From Limnovirga soli (GTDB lineage: Bacteria; Bacteroidota; Bacteroidia; Chitinophagales; Chitinophagaceae): DNA of 64,000 nt. The DNA is taken from positions 248,001-312,000 of the forward strand of contig NZ_WHPF01000001.1 in NCBI RefSeq assembly GCF_013106755.1, given 5' to 3'. How positions within the stretch are numbered: the stretch's first letter is position 1; the number at the start of each line of letters is the position of its first letter. The notes beneath the pieces were generated by a model. The model was given only the letters and a program-made list of their open reading frames with translations. It had not been told where the DNA came from and did not search any database. The translations under genes and the position numbers were made by a program. This document shows positions 36,401 to 43,970 of the stretch, one piece after another.

Positions 36401-37153
36401 AACCCGCTAACCGATAGGCCATTCCCGGTTGGAGAAGCTTATTTTTCAAACGTAAATAAAACTAGTTATACTTTATGCACCTATTCCACTTCAGATTTTG
36501 CAGGTAATGAAAATGTAGCTTTCAGGGTGGTATTCCAATCTGACCCAGCCTCGGTTGATGCAGGTTTGGCAGTTGATGATTTCTCATTAGACGGACCGCC
36601 AAATGCCTTACCGGTTAATTTAATTTCATTTACCGCATTTAATAGTGGCGATAAAAATACACTGCAATGGAAATCCGGCTCAGAAATAAATAGCAACCGT
36701 TACGAGCTGGAAAGAAGTTTTGATGGCCGCAATTTTGAAAAATTTGCCAGCGTAGCTTCTAAAAACAATCCAACCGGAGCCACCTATACTTATTCAGATA
36801 ATATTGCCCTGGTAAAAATAAATACCTTCTACTACAGAATTAAAATGGTAGATAACGATGGTAGTTTTAAATATTCTCAGGTAATTAATCTTAAGCTAAG
36901 TGGCAGGGTAGAACGCATTAGTGTACTGGGTAATATTACCAATGGACCAGTAAAAATATTGGTACCGGCATCTATGCTTGTAAAACCAATTCAGGCCAAT
37001 ATTATTTCAAATAGTGGTGCTGTTGTTAAACGCACTATTGTAAACAACATGAGTTCAATAATAGATATTCGTTCATTGGCAGCAGGTAGTTATTATATGA
37101 ACTTTATACAGGATGGCAAACTGATACAAACAGAGAAAATAATAAAACAATAA
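33404..37153 (+). CDS. Large BNR-repeat/PKD lipoprotein with T9SS sorting domain
   Basis: A 1249-residue exported protein; a TTG six bases upstream is not used. The signal is of lipoprotein type with lipobox GNVAC. Residues 100-790 hold sortilin-like BNR/beta-propeller repeats (NNVGGRTRAIMISP, SPANTSIFYAATGEG, TDGGTTWSF, STDGGASF). A PKD domain follows at about 800-875 (KPVSFSDASTKASSWQWDYS), then a jelly-roll-like part. The last 80 residues end in IDIRSLAAGSYYMNFI, typical of the type A C-terminal domain recognised by the type IX secretion system. It is therefore probably a surface protein. Substrate unknown. Confidence 0.88.
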   Translation: MRKISALSNYTVLGFLMLLICIGNVACDSAAEKERELAMKKRGITEEEENNGKYDKAAALKDMFKQWDDMQRDPVTGTVPVERLTAAYQRTKQLLNRSAISSFTNGVAGVSWVNRGPNNVGGRTRAIMISPLDATGNTGFAGGVGGGLWKSTNLKSATPTWSAINDFLPNLAITYITYSPANTSIFYAATGEGFGNADAARGLGILKSTDGGTTWSFLSATNNSNYYFVNKVLVNSNGDLYAATSQGLFRSQNAGASFTQVIAGNVSDVEIASNGVIYAGKQGSNSSLFRSTNGDAGSWTDLILAKIGLDSNTNKTQRVEAAVSPSDPNTVYAMLYQDTTSYTQGGSSYTSKVAIYSSTDGGASFTRGSSPNDEDTGIPDPDFTRSQGWYDLILAVDPDRSNVIYAGGIDIFKSDNYGQSWVQLTHWYGGFSKQYAHADQHGMTFEGKKSDIMYFTNDGGIFQTTNAKDDMPSIKAINTNYIVTQFYACDYNPTKGSNYFLAGAQDNGTQQFTTAGVGATQAATGGDGAYCNIDKVDPTYQFTQYVYNNYYRSTDGGASFNTVSSGGLANTGRFINPSDYDGTTKTLFAATNTGKYLRWVNATTSSTFQSVSVTAITSTISAVTVSKAVAGKVYFGLGNGKIISVNKAATVTGTAPSKNLGTPVSNGYVNAIWENPTDSTNLIAIYSNYGVTNIWETKNAGAATPTWTAKDGDLADMPVYCVLPDPTNPANNVLIGTELGVYSTSNFQDANPNWVPTSANMAYTRITQLKLRSSDSLVLASTHGRGLFTSDVFMSAAANFTASKIVTYVNKPVSFSDASTKASSWQWDYSNDGSYESTAQNPTTSFSTAGVYTVRLRINGSAALEKTITVTVLPNKATPYALADGGDFDSNPNDFAADNIGTSAFSRGNSVQAGKNGTHSGSFAWVIDINSAQYTPNSTAYLYSPNYNCTAPGTYTVNLYAKYKIENTWDGFRVEYSTDKGDTWLPLGTTVQTNWYDYDNPLTDRPFPVGEAYFSNVNKTSYTLCTYSTSDFAGNENVAFRVVFQSDPASVDAGLAVDDFSLDGPPNALPVNLISFTAFNSGDKNTLQWKSGSEINSNRYELERSFDGRNFEKFASVASKNNPTGATYTYSDNIALVKINTFYYRIKMVDNDGSFKYSQVINLKLSGRVERISVLGNITNGPVKILVPASMLVKPIQANIISNSGAVVKRTIVNNMSSIIDIRSLAAGSYYMNFIQDGKLIQTEKIIKQ

Positions 37154-37170
37154 CACAGTTATTGCTTCAT

Positions 37171-37207
37171 AAAAAAAGCTGATTCAAAAAATGAATCAGC
37201 TTTTTTT
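37171..37207 (+). terminator. Terminator of the T9SS lipoprotein gene
   Basis: AAAAAAAGCTGATTCA pairs with TGAATCAGCTTTTTTT (16 bp, loop of five A). Eighteen bases after the stop codon at 37153. Confidence 0.85.
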
Positions 37208-37237
37208 ATGTTAACAGACAGTGAAGTATTTCTTTTA

Positions 37238-37305
37238 GCCCGGCAGTAAAACAGCAAGTGGCTTTACTTGCGTCGCACTCTTGTACGGTAGTAATACTAT
37301 GCAGC
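37238..37305 (+). repeat. Interspersed repeat copy 18 (forward, A core)
   Basis: GCCCGGC arm at 37238, core CTTGCGTCGCACTCTTGTAC at 37267, TGCAGC arm ending at 37305. With copy 19 it encloses the coiled-coil gene. Confidence 0.85.
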
Positions 37306-37352
37306 AAATCCTTTTTATACAATCGTTACCGGGCAAAAAGCAAAACCGTTAA

Positions 37353-38177
37353 TTACATATCTTCCCCATTATCGATATTAAAATCATCTTCATCGCTGCT
37401 ATGTATTTTATAGCCGCCCTTTTTAAAGTATTTCCTGTACTTATCAGTAATTTCTTTTGATTGTTGCTGGCCATTGATCAATAAATTACCATTGGCTTTC
37501 CATTCTACACTATAATCTTTTGCGGTATTAATCAGCCCATCGTTTTGCAGCTCTTCAGTAAAATGTTTATACATCATCAACTGATTCTTAGCTTTTTCAA
37601 TTTCCTTTTTGGCTTCCTTCAAACTGTTTTCAATTTCTTTTTTAAGCTTAGGGTTATTTATTTCCAGTTGGGCTTTTTTAATTTCTTTTTGAATGGCTTC
37701 ACGGTCAACCTTGCTTAATTCAATTTGGGCTTCGGCCAATGCTTTTTTTACATCTGCCTTAATTTGTTCTTTATCAATTTTATTAAGTTCGATATTGATA
37801 TCATTACCAATTTTCTCGAAATCTATTTTTCTTAGTTCTTCATTTACCTGTTTGCCAATTTGGTCAAAATCTATTTTAGACAAAGCTTCTGTTACTTCTT
37901 TTGAAATGGTAATATTCAGTCCTTTAAGCTGCACATCCAGCTGAGACATTTGAGCATCCAGTTGTTTCATGGCTTTATCCAGTTCTTTCATTCTAAGTTC
38001 AGCCTTGTCATTATTAGATTTACCGGGGCGGGTAGTATCTCGTTGCTCGTATTGTGTTTTTGTGGCGCTTTCTTTTTTGCTGTTTCCATCAACAGTTTGC
38101 CAGGCAATAGCGCTGCCAGCAATAATAAAAAGCCCAAGCACCATAATAATTTGCGGACGGTTAAATACATTTTTCAT
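37353..38177 (-). CDS. Membrane-anchored coiled-coil protein with internal repeats
   Basis: A 274-residue protein with an N-terminal signal anchor (residues 9-26). Residues 60-200 are almost wholly helical and charged and contain a repeated unit of 16-23 residues beginning K(I/V)D: KIDFDQIGKQVNEELR, KIDFEKIGNDINIELN, KIDKEQIKADVKKALA, KVDREAIQKEIKKA. The tail (residues 215-274) is Lys- and Asp-rich. The repeats suggest a long coiled coil in the periplasm. Related proteins occur in Bacteroidota without known function. The gene is controlled by two operator-like palindromes at 38205-38242. Confidence 0.75.
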   Translation of the reverse strand: MKNVFNRPQIIMVLGLFIIAGSAIAWQTVDGNSKKESATKTQYEQRDTTRPGKSNNDKAELRMKELDKAMKQLDAQMSQLDVQLKGLNITISKEVTEALSKIDFDQIGKQVNEELRKIDFEKIGNDINIELNKIDKEQIKADVKKALAEAQIELSKVDREAIQKEIKKAQLEINNPKLKKEIENSLKEAKKEIEKAKNQLMMYKHFTEELQNDGLINTAKDYSVEWKANGNLLINGQQQSKEITDKYRKYFKKGGYKIHSSDEDDFNIDNGEDM

Positions 38178-38204
38178 TGTTTTAGTTTTTTGGTGATATT
38201 TATT

Positions 38205-38242
38205 TACGAATTTGTTCGTATAAATGTACGATTGAATTCGTA
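38205..38242 (-). promoter_or_regulatory. Tandem operator and -7 box upstream of the coiled-coil gene
   Basis: Two 16-bp palindromes of the form TACGAA-N4-TTCGTA lie at 38205-38220 (perfect) and 38227-38242 (one mismatch), 22 bp apart, which is two helical turns. The minus-strand -7-like box TACATTTA (38221-38228) lies between them. A dimeric repressor bound here would cover the promoter. The regulator is not encoded nearby. Confidence 0.6.
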
Positions 38243-38397
38243 GAATATTACTCCAAAGTATTTATTGATAAAATTTTAACAGAAAGCGAAGGTTTGCCAG
38301 TATAGGAAAATAACTTATAACTAACTGAATATAAATTACTTACTACACAAAACCTACATACAAATGAAAATGTTATGGAAAAACCAGTTGCCTTGTT

Positions 38398-38465
38398 GTT
38401 GCCATAAAAGAGGAACCCTGAACCGAGCGTGGCAAGTAAAGCTAAATAGATAATCTACAGCCGGC
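38398..38465 (-). repeat. Interspersed repeat copy 19 (reverse, C core)
   Basis: GTTGCCATAAAA arm at 38398, core GAACCCTGAACCGAGCGTGG then CAAG, GCCGGC arm ending at 38465. Confidence 0.85.
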
Positions 38466-38495
38466 TTAATAAAAATAATGGTGTAATACAGCGGG

Positions 38496-39812
38496 TTATA
38501 GTTGCTGCAACATGTCTACCACCCCTTCGCGTTTAAGAATAAGGTAGCCTAACCTATCGTTGCTAATACCTTCTTTTAGCTGGTAACTAAACAACAATTG
38601 ATCGTCTTTTACCTCGGTTTCAAAATAGCGGAACTGTATATTGGGGTATTGTTTAAGATCGTTTCCTATTTCGTATAAATGGGTGGAGAGGACAAATAAG
38701 GCATTCTGCATTTTTCTAAGTCCTTCTATAACCACCGTGCTGCATTTCATGGCATCCTGTACATTGGTGCCTTTAAAAAGTTCATCAATCAGTATCAGCC
38801 ATTTTTTACCATCGCTAATTTTGGTAAGTGTTTTGTGTATACGCTGTACCTCGTTAAAGAAATAACTCTCGCCTTTAATAATATTATCGGCTACCTGTAT
38901 ATTGCTAAGCAAGCCATCGAATAAAGACAATTCCATTTTTTTGGCCGGCACGCCCATACCCAGGTGTGCCATATACACTGCCAAACCAACTGCTTTTATA
39001 AAAGTGCTTTTACCACCCATATTGGCGCCGGTGAGAAATAAAAAATTCTTTTCCTGTACCAGGTTAATATCGTATGCCACCGGTGTGGGCAATAAGGGGT
39101 GGTACAATTGCTCCACTGCCAAACAGGGTTCTTTTTTACCCGAAAATGAAGGAAAGGAAAATTGATAGTGCTCACAAGCCATGGCCATACCATAATAAGC
39201 ATCCAGTCGGCTATATATTTCTACCAATTCTAAAGCGGCAGATTTATACCCATTGCGTATATAATGTCCATACTGCTGTTGTTGGGTAATAGACAGCTTT
39301 TCGTTTACCGGATGATGTATAATGGCCTGTATTACAGGCTTAGCCAGCAAAAGTTGTATTTGTCCGGTTATGGTTAGCAATAAAGGCGGCATTTGCTCAT
39401 TGCCCAAAGATTGAATAATGGCTTGCAGCCCTTTTACAAATTGCGTAAAATGGGTAAGGGTATATTCTATAAGGGAGTAATCTTCTTTATTAAGCAGCTT
39501 ATACATAAATGCATCCAGGCTGCTGGGTTTGCGGGGAATATTATCAACGGGTGTTTCGTAAAACTTTTCTATTACCATGATTGTACCATTGGTAATAGTT
39601 TGGGGCCATTGTTCTTTAACGCGTAAAATACAGCTAAGCAATGCCTGGGTTTCTTCAATTTCTTTTATTGAACCCAGCGGCCTTGCCAGCAGGAATTTTA
39701 ACCATTCCCGGCCGCCAATGGTTCTGCTAAAATCAAGATGATGTAAAACCGATTGGTTTTCCTCATGCGCAAAAATGGATAAATCGTTAAGTGTGGTAGT
39801 ATCTACTTGCAT
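38496..39812 (-). CDS. MutS-family ATPase without mismatch-recognition domain
   Basis: A 438-residue protein. The C-terminal ABC ATPase has the MutS signature: Walker A GANMGGKST, LSNIQVADNI, Walker B LILIDELFKGTN and the final THLYEI. The N-terminal 170 residues match only the lever/clamp part, since the mismatch-binding domain I with its Phe-x-Glu motif is missing. It is therefore not a full MutS. Short MutS-like proteins of this kind are widespread in Bacteroidota and are thought to bind branched DNA. It follows dihydroorotase on the same strand with 29 bases between. Confidence 0.85.
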   Translation of the reverse strand: MQVDTTTLNDLSIFAHEENQSVLHHLDFSRTIGGREWLKFLLARPLGSIKEIEETQALLSCILRVKEQWPQTITNGTIMVIEKFYETPVDNIPRKPSSLDAFMYKLLNKEDYSLIEYTLTHFTQFVKGLQAIIQSLGNEQMPPLLLTITGQIQLLLAKPVIQAIIHHPVNEKLSITQQQQYGHYIRNGYKSAALELVEIYSRLDAYYGMAMACEHYQFSFPSFSGKKEPCLAVEQLYHPLLPTPVAYDINLVQEKNFLFLTGANMGGKSTFIKAVGLAVYMAHLGMGVPAKKMELSLFDGLLSNIQVADNIIKGESYFFNEVQRIHKTLTKISDGKKWLILIDELFKGTNVQDAMKCSTVVIEGLRKMQNALFVLSTHLYEIGNDLKQYPNIQFRYFETEVKDDQLLFSYQLKEGISNDRLGYLILKREGVVDMLQQL

Positions 39813-39841
39813 AGAAAATTATGGTTGCTGGCTGTACCTTT

Positions 39842-41179
39842 TTACCGGTTAAAATGTAAACGCATGCCTTTATTAGATTCATCAAACTGCATATTTCCAT
39901 AAACCATATTTCCATTTACAAATGTATTATTGATGGTGGCCGGGAAAGTAAAACCTTCCAGTGGGCTCCAAGCACATTTATAATAGATATTTTCCTTTTT
40001 TACGGTAGAAGGTTGTTGCATATCTGCCAAAACCAAATCGGCAAAATAACCTTCCCGGATATATCCGCGTTCCTTTATTTGAAAACAATCTGCTACGGCA
40101 TGGCTCATTTTCTGTACTACTTTTTCAATGGAAATGTTGCCTTGCTGTACATAGTGCAACATTAGTAATACCGAATGTTGAACCAATGGCAAACCGGCAT
40201 GCGCAATTTCGTAAGGTTCATTTTTTTCGGCCCAGGTATGTGGCGCATGGTCGGTAGCAATCACATCCAACCTGTCATCCAGCAATGCTTCCCATAAAGC
40301 GGCTTTATTATGCGGCGCTTTAATAGCTGGATTGCATTTTATTAAGTTGCCTAAAGAGGCATAATCGTCGCTGGTAAAATGCAGGTGGTGTACACAAACT
40401 TCGGCAGTAATACGTTTATCTGCCAGAGGAATCAGGTTGGTAAACAACTGCAATTCTTTAGCTGTGCTAATATGCAGAATATGTAAACGACTGCCATTTT
40501 TCTTCGCATATTGTATGGCTTTAAATGAAGATTCAAAACAACCTTCTTCATTTCGTATAACCGGATGATCGGAGGGTTCCAGTACCGGTTTTATTCTTTT
40601 AAGCTCGGCCAGGTTATGTTTAATGATTTGCTCATCCTCGCAGTGGGTGGCAATCAGTAGTTCTGTATTGGCGAATATTTTATCCAGTACCAGCGGATTA
40701 TCTACCAATAAATTACCGGTAGAAGAGCCCATAAATATTTTGACCCCGCACACCTCATTTTTCTTTTTATTGGTTTTTAGTACTTCTTCAATATTATCAT
40801 TGGAAGTACCCATAAAAAAAGAATAATTGGCCAGCGAGGTTTGGGCGCCAATGGCATATTTATCTTCAAGCAAGTCTTGAGTAAATACAGGTGGGCTGGT
40901 ATTGGGCATTTCCATAAAGCTGGTAACGCCACCTGCTACTGCTGCCCTTGACTCAGTATAAATATTGGCCTTATGCGTTAGCCCTGGCTCCCTAAAATGC
41001 ACCTGATCGTCAATAGCACCCGGCAGTAAATGTTTACCACTACCATCAATTTCAGTTACTGCATATTTTACATTGCCGCTGTGTAGTACTTGTTCTATGC
41101 GGCCTTTCTTTATTAAAACATCACCTTGTAAAATCTTGCCCTCATTTACTATTGATGTATCTTTAATGATATAATCCAT
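39842..41179 (-). CDS. pyrC: Dihydroorotase
   Basis: A 445-residue amidohydrolase of pyrimidine synthesis that cyclises carbamoyl-aspartate. Metal-site elements: Q59 and H61 in DDQVHFREPG (where the classical enzyme has HxH), the carboxylated K147 in GVKIFMGSS, H179 in ATHCED, the histidine of HILHIST and the aspartate of IATDHAPH. Gln at the first ligand is known to me as common in the Bacteroidota form, which I infer is active. It may also be an allantoinase-like relative, but HFREPG and length favour dihydroorotase. Its start lies five bases from that of the divergent barrel gene. Confidence 0.88.
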   Translation of the reverse strand: MDYIIKDTSIVNEGKILQGDVLIKKGRIEQVLHSGNVKYAVTEIDGSGKHLLPGAIDDQVHFREPGLTHKANIYTESRAAVAGGVTSFMEMPNTSPPVFTQDLLEDKYAIGAQTSLANYSFFMGTSNDNIEEVLKTNKKKNEVCGVKIFMGSSTGNLLVDNPLVLDKIFANTELLIATHCEDEQIIKHNLAELKRIKPVLEPSDHPVIRNEEGCFESSFKAIQYAKKNGSRLHILHISTAKELQLFTNLIPLADKRITAEVCVHHLHFTSDDYASLGNLIKCNPAIKAPHNKAALWEALLDDRLDVIATDHAPHTWAEKNEPYEIAHAGLPLVQHSVLLMLHYVQQGNISIEKVVQKMSHAVADCFQIKERGYIREGYFADLVLADMQQPSTVKKENIYYKCAWSPLEGFTFPATINNTFVNGNMVYGNMQFDESNKGMRLHFNR

Positions 41180-41184
41180 TATTT

Positions 41185-42897
41185 ATGAATTTCGCTAAAG
41201 GTAAGTTGTTGCAAATTATTTATTCCTGCTTGTTCATTTTTGTTTTTGGTTTCCCCATTTTTTTACATGCCCAAACCAACTATATACAAACCGGATTAAA
41301 GGACTATGATTTTTTAGACCGGCTGGAAATAAAAACCCGTAACCAGGATTTGTATTTCTCCAATATAAAACCTTATCCACGCAGGCTTACCGCATTACAA
41401 TTGGCCTATGCAGATAGTTTGGCACAAGCCAATAGCAATTATGGCAACCTAACTGCCATTGATAAGTATAATCTGGAAAGTGAATTAATGAACCATTCAG
41501 AATTTACTACCCACCGCGATTATTTTAACAGCAAAAAGCCGGTATGGAATGCCCTTTATAAAACAAAAAGTCATTTATTGGAAGTAAACAATAAAGACCT
41601 TTTTTTGGCGATAGACCCTGTTGTTTATTTTGCCGGTGGCAAAGAAGGGGATAATGAAAATGCCTTATTTCAAAATACCCGTGGCCTGGCTGTTAGGGGC
41701 ATGATTAGCCGTAAAGTGGGCTTTAATATTTATTTTACCGATAACCAGGAAAGCGTTCCCAGGTATGTAAATAATTTTATTACCAAATACGATGCGGTGC
41801 CGGGCGCAGGTTTTTACAAGGGCAGTAACCTGGCCACAAAAGGTACAGTAGATTATTTTGATGCCCGGGGCTCAGTCACCTGGAATGTGGCTAAATTTAT
41901 TGACATGCAGTTTGGTTACGATAAAAACAGCCTGGGCGCAGGTTACCGCAGCCTGTTTCTTAGCGACTTCTCCAATGCGGCTACCTTCTTTAAAATCAAT
42001 ACCCGCATATGGAAATTTGATTACCAGAATCTCTATTTTGAATTACACCCCCAATACAATTATACCGGCAATTCACTGGCACCACGCAAGTATGCCCGCA
42101 TGAACTACCTGAGCATGAACCTAAACAAATGGCTTAACCTCGGCATTTTTGAGGGTGTAAGTTTTGGCCGGAAAGACCATTTTGATTTTGCCTATTTAAA
42201 TCCCGTTATGTTTTTACGCCCGGCCGAATCTAATGCCGGCAGCGCCGATAATGCCATGGTTGGTTTTGATGCCAAAGCCAATATTGCCGGCCGTATACAA
42301 CTGTACGGACAATTATTAATCGACGAACTAAAAGTAAAAGAAGTGCTGCATAGTACCGGCTGGTGGGCCAATAAACAAGGCATACAATTCGGCATGAAAT
42401 ACATAGACGTTTTTGGTTTAAAGAATGTGGACCTGCAGCTGGAAACCAATAATGTAAGGCCTTATACCTATGCCCACTTTGACAGTGTGGCCAATTACAC
42501 GCACTATAATCAACCGCTGGCGCACCCGCTGGGGGCTAATTTCAGGGAGTTTATTGCTATTATAAAAGCACAACCTTATAAAAAAGTGTATCTGCGTGCC
42601 ACCGCCATTTATTATTACCAGGGTATGGATAGTGCCGGCGTAAATTTTGGCAGCAATGTATTTAGCAACTATAATTCCAGACCAAGAGATTATGGCTTTA
42701 GCATTGGCGATGGCGATAAAGCCACTTGCACCATGCTGCAGGTAGTAGCGTCGTACGAACTGGCGCAAAATCTTTTTGCAGATATTACCGGGCTATTTCG
42801 CAATTATTCTTTGGCCAGTGTTGCAGATAAACAGCAAACCAAAATGGTAACGCTAAGCCTGCGCTGGAATATTGGCCGCCGCGAATATCTTTTCTAA
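41185..42897 (+). CDS. RemB/Wzi-like outer-membrane beta-barrel protein
   Basis: A 570-residue exported protein with a signal peptide ending near FLHAQ. The chain alternates short strands and polar turns and ends in an aromatic residue (REYLF), as outer-membrane barrels do. The stretches AYLNPVMFLRP, YAHFDSVANYTHYNQPLAHP and GANFREFIAI resemble RemB of Flavobacterium and the capsule-assembly Wzi family. It may act in gliding motility or polysaccharide export. Its start codon is only five bases from the dihydroorotase start on the other strand, so the promoters must lie inside the opposite genes. Confidence 0.7.
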   Translation: MNFAKGKLLQIIYSCLFIFVFGFPIFLHAQTNYIQTGLKDYDFLDRLEIKTRNQDLYFSNIKPYPRRLTALQLAYADSLAQANSNYGNLTAIDKYNLESELMNHSEFTTHRDYFNSKKPVWNALYKTKSHLLEVNNKDLFLAIDPVVYFAGGKEGDNENALFQNTRGLAVRGMISRKVGFNIYFTDNQESVPRYVNNFITKYDAVPGAGFYKGSNLATKGTVDYFDARGSVTWNVAKFIDMQFGYDKNSLGAGYRSLFLSDFSNAATFFKINTRIWKFDYQNLYFELHPQYNYTGNSLAPRKYARMNYLSMNLNKWLNLGIFEGVSFGRKDHFDFAYLNPVMFLRPAESNAGSADNAMVGFDAKANIAGRIQLYGQLLIDELKVKEVLHSTGWWANKQGIQFGMKYIDVFGLKNVDLQLETNNVRPYTYAHFDSVANYTHYNQPLAHPLGANFREFIAIIKAQPYKKVYLRATAIYYYQGMDSAGVNFGSNVFSNYNSRPRDYGFSIGDGDKATCTMLQVVASYELAQNLFADITGLFRNYSLASVADKQQTKMVTLSLRWNIGRREYLF

Positions 42898-42905
42898 TAT
42901 TGGTA

Positions 42906-42960
42906 GCCGGGCAGCAGAACTTCCATGTAGCATCCTTGCGTCGCACACTTGATCTACAGC
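42906..42960 (+). repeat. Interspersed repeat copy 20 (forward, A core)
   Basis: GCCGGGC arm at 42906, core CCTTGCGTCGCACACTTGAT at 42934. Shorter than other copies. Confidence 0.75.
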
Positions 42961-43048
42961 AAAAACCGGGGCTTTAAACAGCCAATTTATGCACTATTAA
43001 AACGAATTAATAAATTGTATAAAGCATCTTATTTTTAGCAGTTAAAAC

Positions 43049-43084
43049 TAAAATAAAATAAAAGCCAGTCTAGAAACACTGGCT
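43049..43084 (-). terminator. Hairpin and T-run after the 55-residue gene
   Basis: Minus strand AGCCAGT / ACTGGCT with an eight-base loop, followed by a T-rich run (TTTATTTTATTTT). It lies 46 bases after the stop of the small gene. Confidence 0.6.
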
Positions 43085-43129
43085 ACGTATGCATTTCCAT
43101 AAATCACATACGACAACTAATTATGAACT

Positions 43130-43297
43130 TTAATAAAGTCCTTTTATAAATTCCCAATTTTTATCTTCTTTCAATTCTAGCTTGTATAGATCACTATTCC
43201 TTATAAGCCTAATTAAAATAATATTCATTTTTATTAATTGGATTACCAAAACAAAAACGACTATGATAAAAGAGGCAATTAAATAGGTGGAATACAT
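43130..43297 (-). CDS. 55-residue membrane protein
   Basis: An ATG-to-TAA frame of 55 codons. Residues 4-24 are strongly hydrophobic (YLIASFIIVVFVLVIQLIKM); the rest is a charged cytosolic tail with LKEDKNWEFIKGLY. A terminator hairpin follows. The size, single helix and own terminator favour a real gene. It starts 16 bases after the end of the decayed cytochrome c gene and may have been the last gene of that operon. Family unknown. Confidence 0.5.
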   Translation of the reverse strand: MYSTYLIASFIIVVFVLVIQLIKMNIILIRLIRNSDLYKLELKEDKNWEFIKGLY

Positions 43298-43312
43298 AGT
43301 TTATTGTTTTAT

Positions 43313-43557
43313 TTATAAAATATATTTCGCTAATTGTTCCCTATTATCATCAGTAAGCCTGGACAAAGTTGGCATTTGAGGATAGTCAGCAAGTTTTTTA
43401 CCAGCGCTCTTATCAATTGTATAATGCCTTTTTTATTTGTTAAATAAATAGCTACCATTTCAGTTATTGGAGACCCAGCTATCTTTTCTTTATGCCAACT
43501 ACCGCAATTCACTTGAGTGTAAATAAAATCAACAAAAGCATTTGCATTATCAGGGAA
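43313..43557 (-). pseudogene. Decayed cytochrome c fragment
   Basis: About 80 codons in two frames. The first reads FVDFIYTQVNCGSWHKEKI, where the haem motif CxxCH has become CGSWH (TGG codon at 43495-43497). After a one-base frameshift in an A-run near 43440 the frame goes on with DYPQMPTLSRLTDDNREQL and ILstop, the usual end of a small c-type cytochrome with its axial methionine. There is no signal peptide and the N-terminus is missing. Two independent lesions favour a pseudogene over a sequencing slip. It overlaps the end of the DUF6370 gene by eight bases. Confidence 0.75.
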
Positions 43558-43885
43558 GCATCTTCAGATAAGTAACTTTAAAGCGATGCTTAACCACCTT
43601 ACCCTGTATCTCCGCTTTACGGATAGCTTTACAAAAACCATCATCTGCATGTGCATCTCCAAAAGAATCAATGTCTGCGCCATCAACAAAATATGCTTTC
43701 CTTTTTATACGTACTGCAAGGTCGCATCCTTCACCTTTCAAGTTAAATTTACATTCTCCACATGACACTTCTGCGATTATAATTTTTTTTGTTGTATCAG
43801 GTTTTGATAAATCTGGTTGCGCCTGCTGCCCATTCGCTTTTACAACAACAATGCTAAATATAAAAATGCTGACTAATAATTTCAT
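43550..43885 (-). CDS. DUF6370-like secreted cysteine protein
   Basis: A 111-residue protein with signal peptide ending in VKANGQ. The mature part matches the DUF6370 pattern: SCGECKFNLKGEGCDLAVRI, then YFVDGADIDSFGDAHADDGFC and a closing strand FKVTYLK. Four cysteines (C-x2-C ... C ... C) could bind metal. The family has no known function. In this cluster of copper and redox genes a metal-binding role is plausible but not shown. It is downstream of the DJ-1 gene on the same strand with 85 bases between. Confidence 0.75.
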   Translation of the reverse strand: MKLLVSIFIFSIVVVKANGQQAQPDLSKPDTTKKIIIAEVSCGECKFNLKGEGCDLAVRIKRKAYFVDGADIDSFGDAHADDGFCKAIRKAEIQGKVVKHRFKVTYLKMLP

Positions 43886-43970
43886 ATGAACAGGTTTTAA
43901 TTTTTAAATAATATTTCTGCAAAAAAGCAGATAAAATAACTAATTGGAATAAATAGATTAAATGGGTGCA

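Noticed and set aside
43330-43512. 60-residue frame as an independent gene
   Set aside because: It is one frame of the cytochrome c remnant, and its second half is out of frame with the recognisable cytochrome end.
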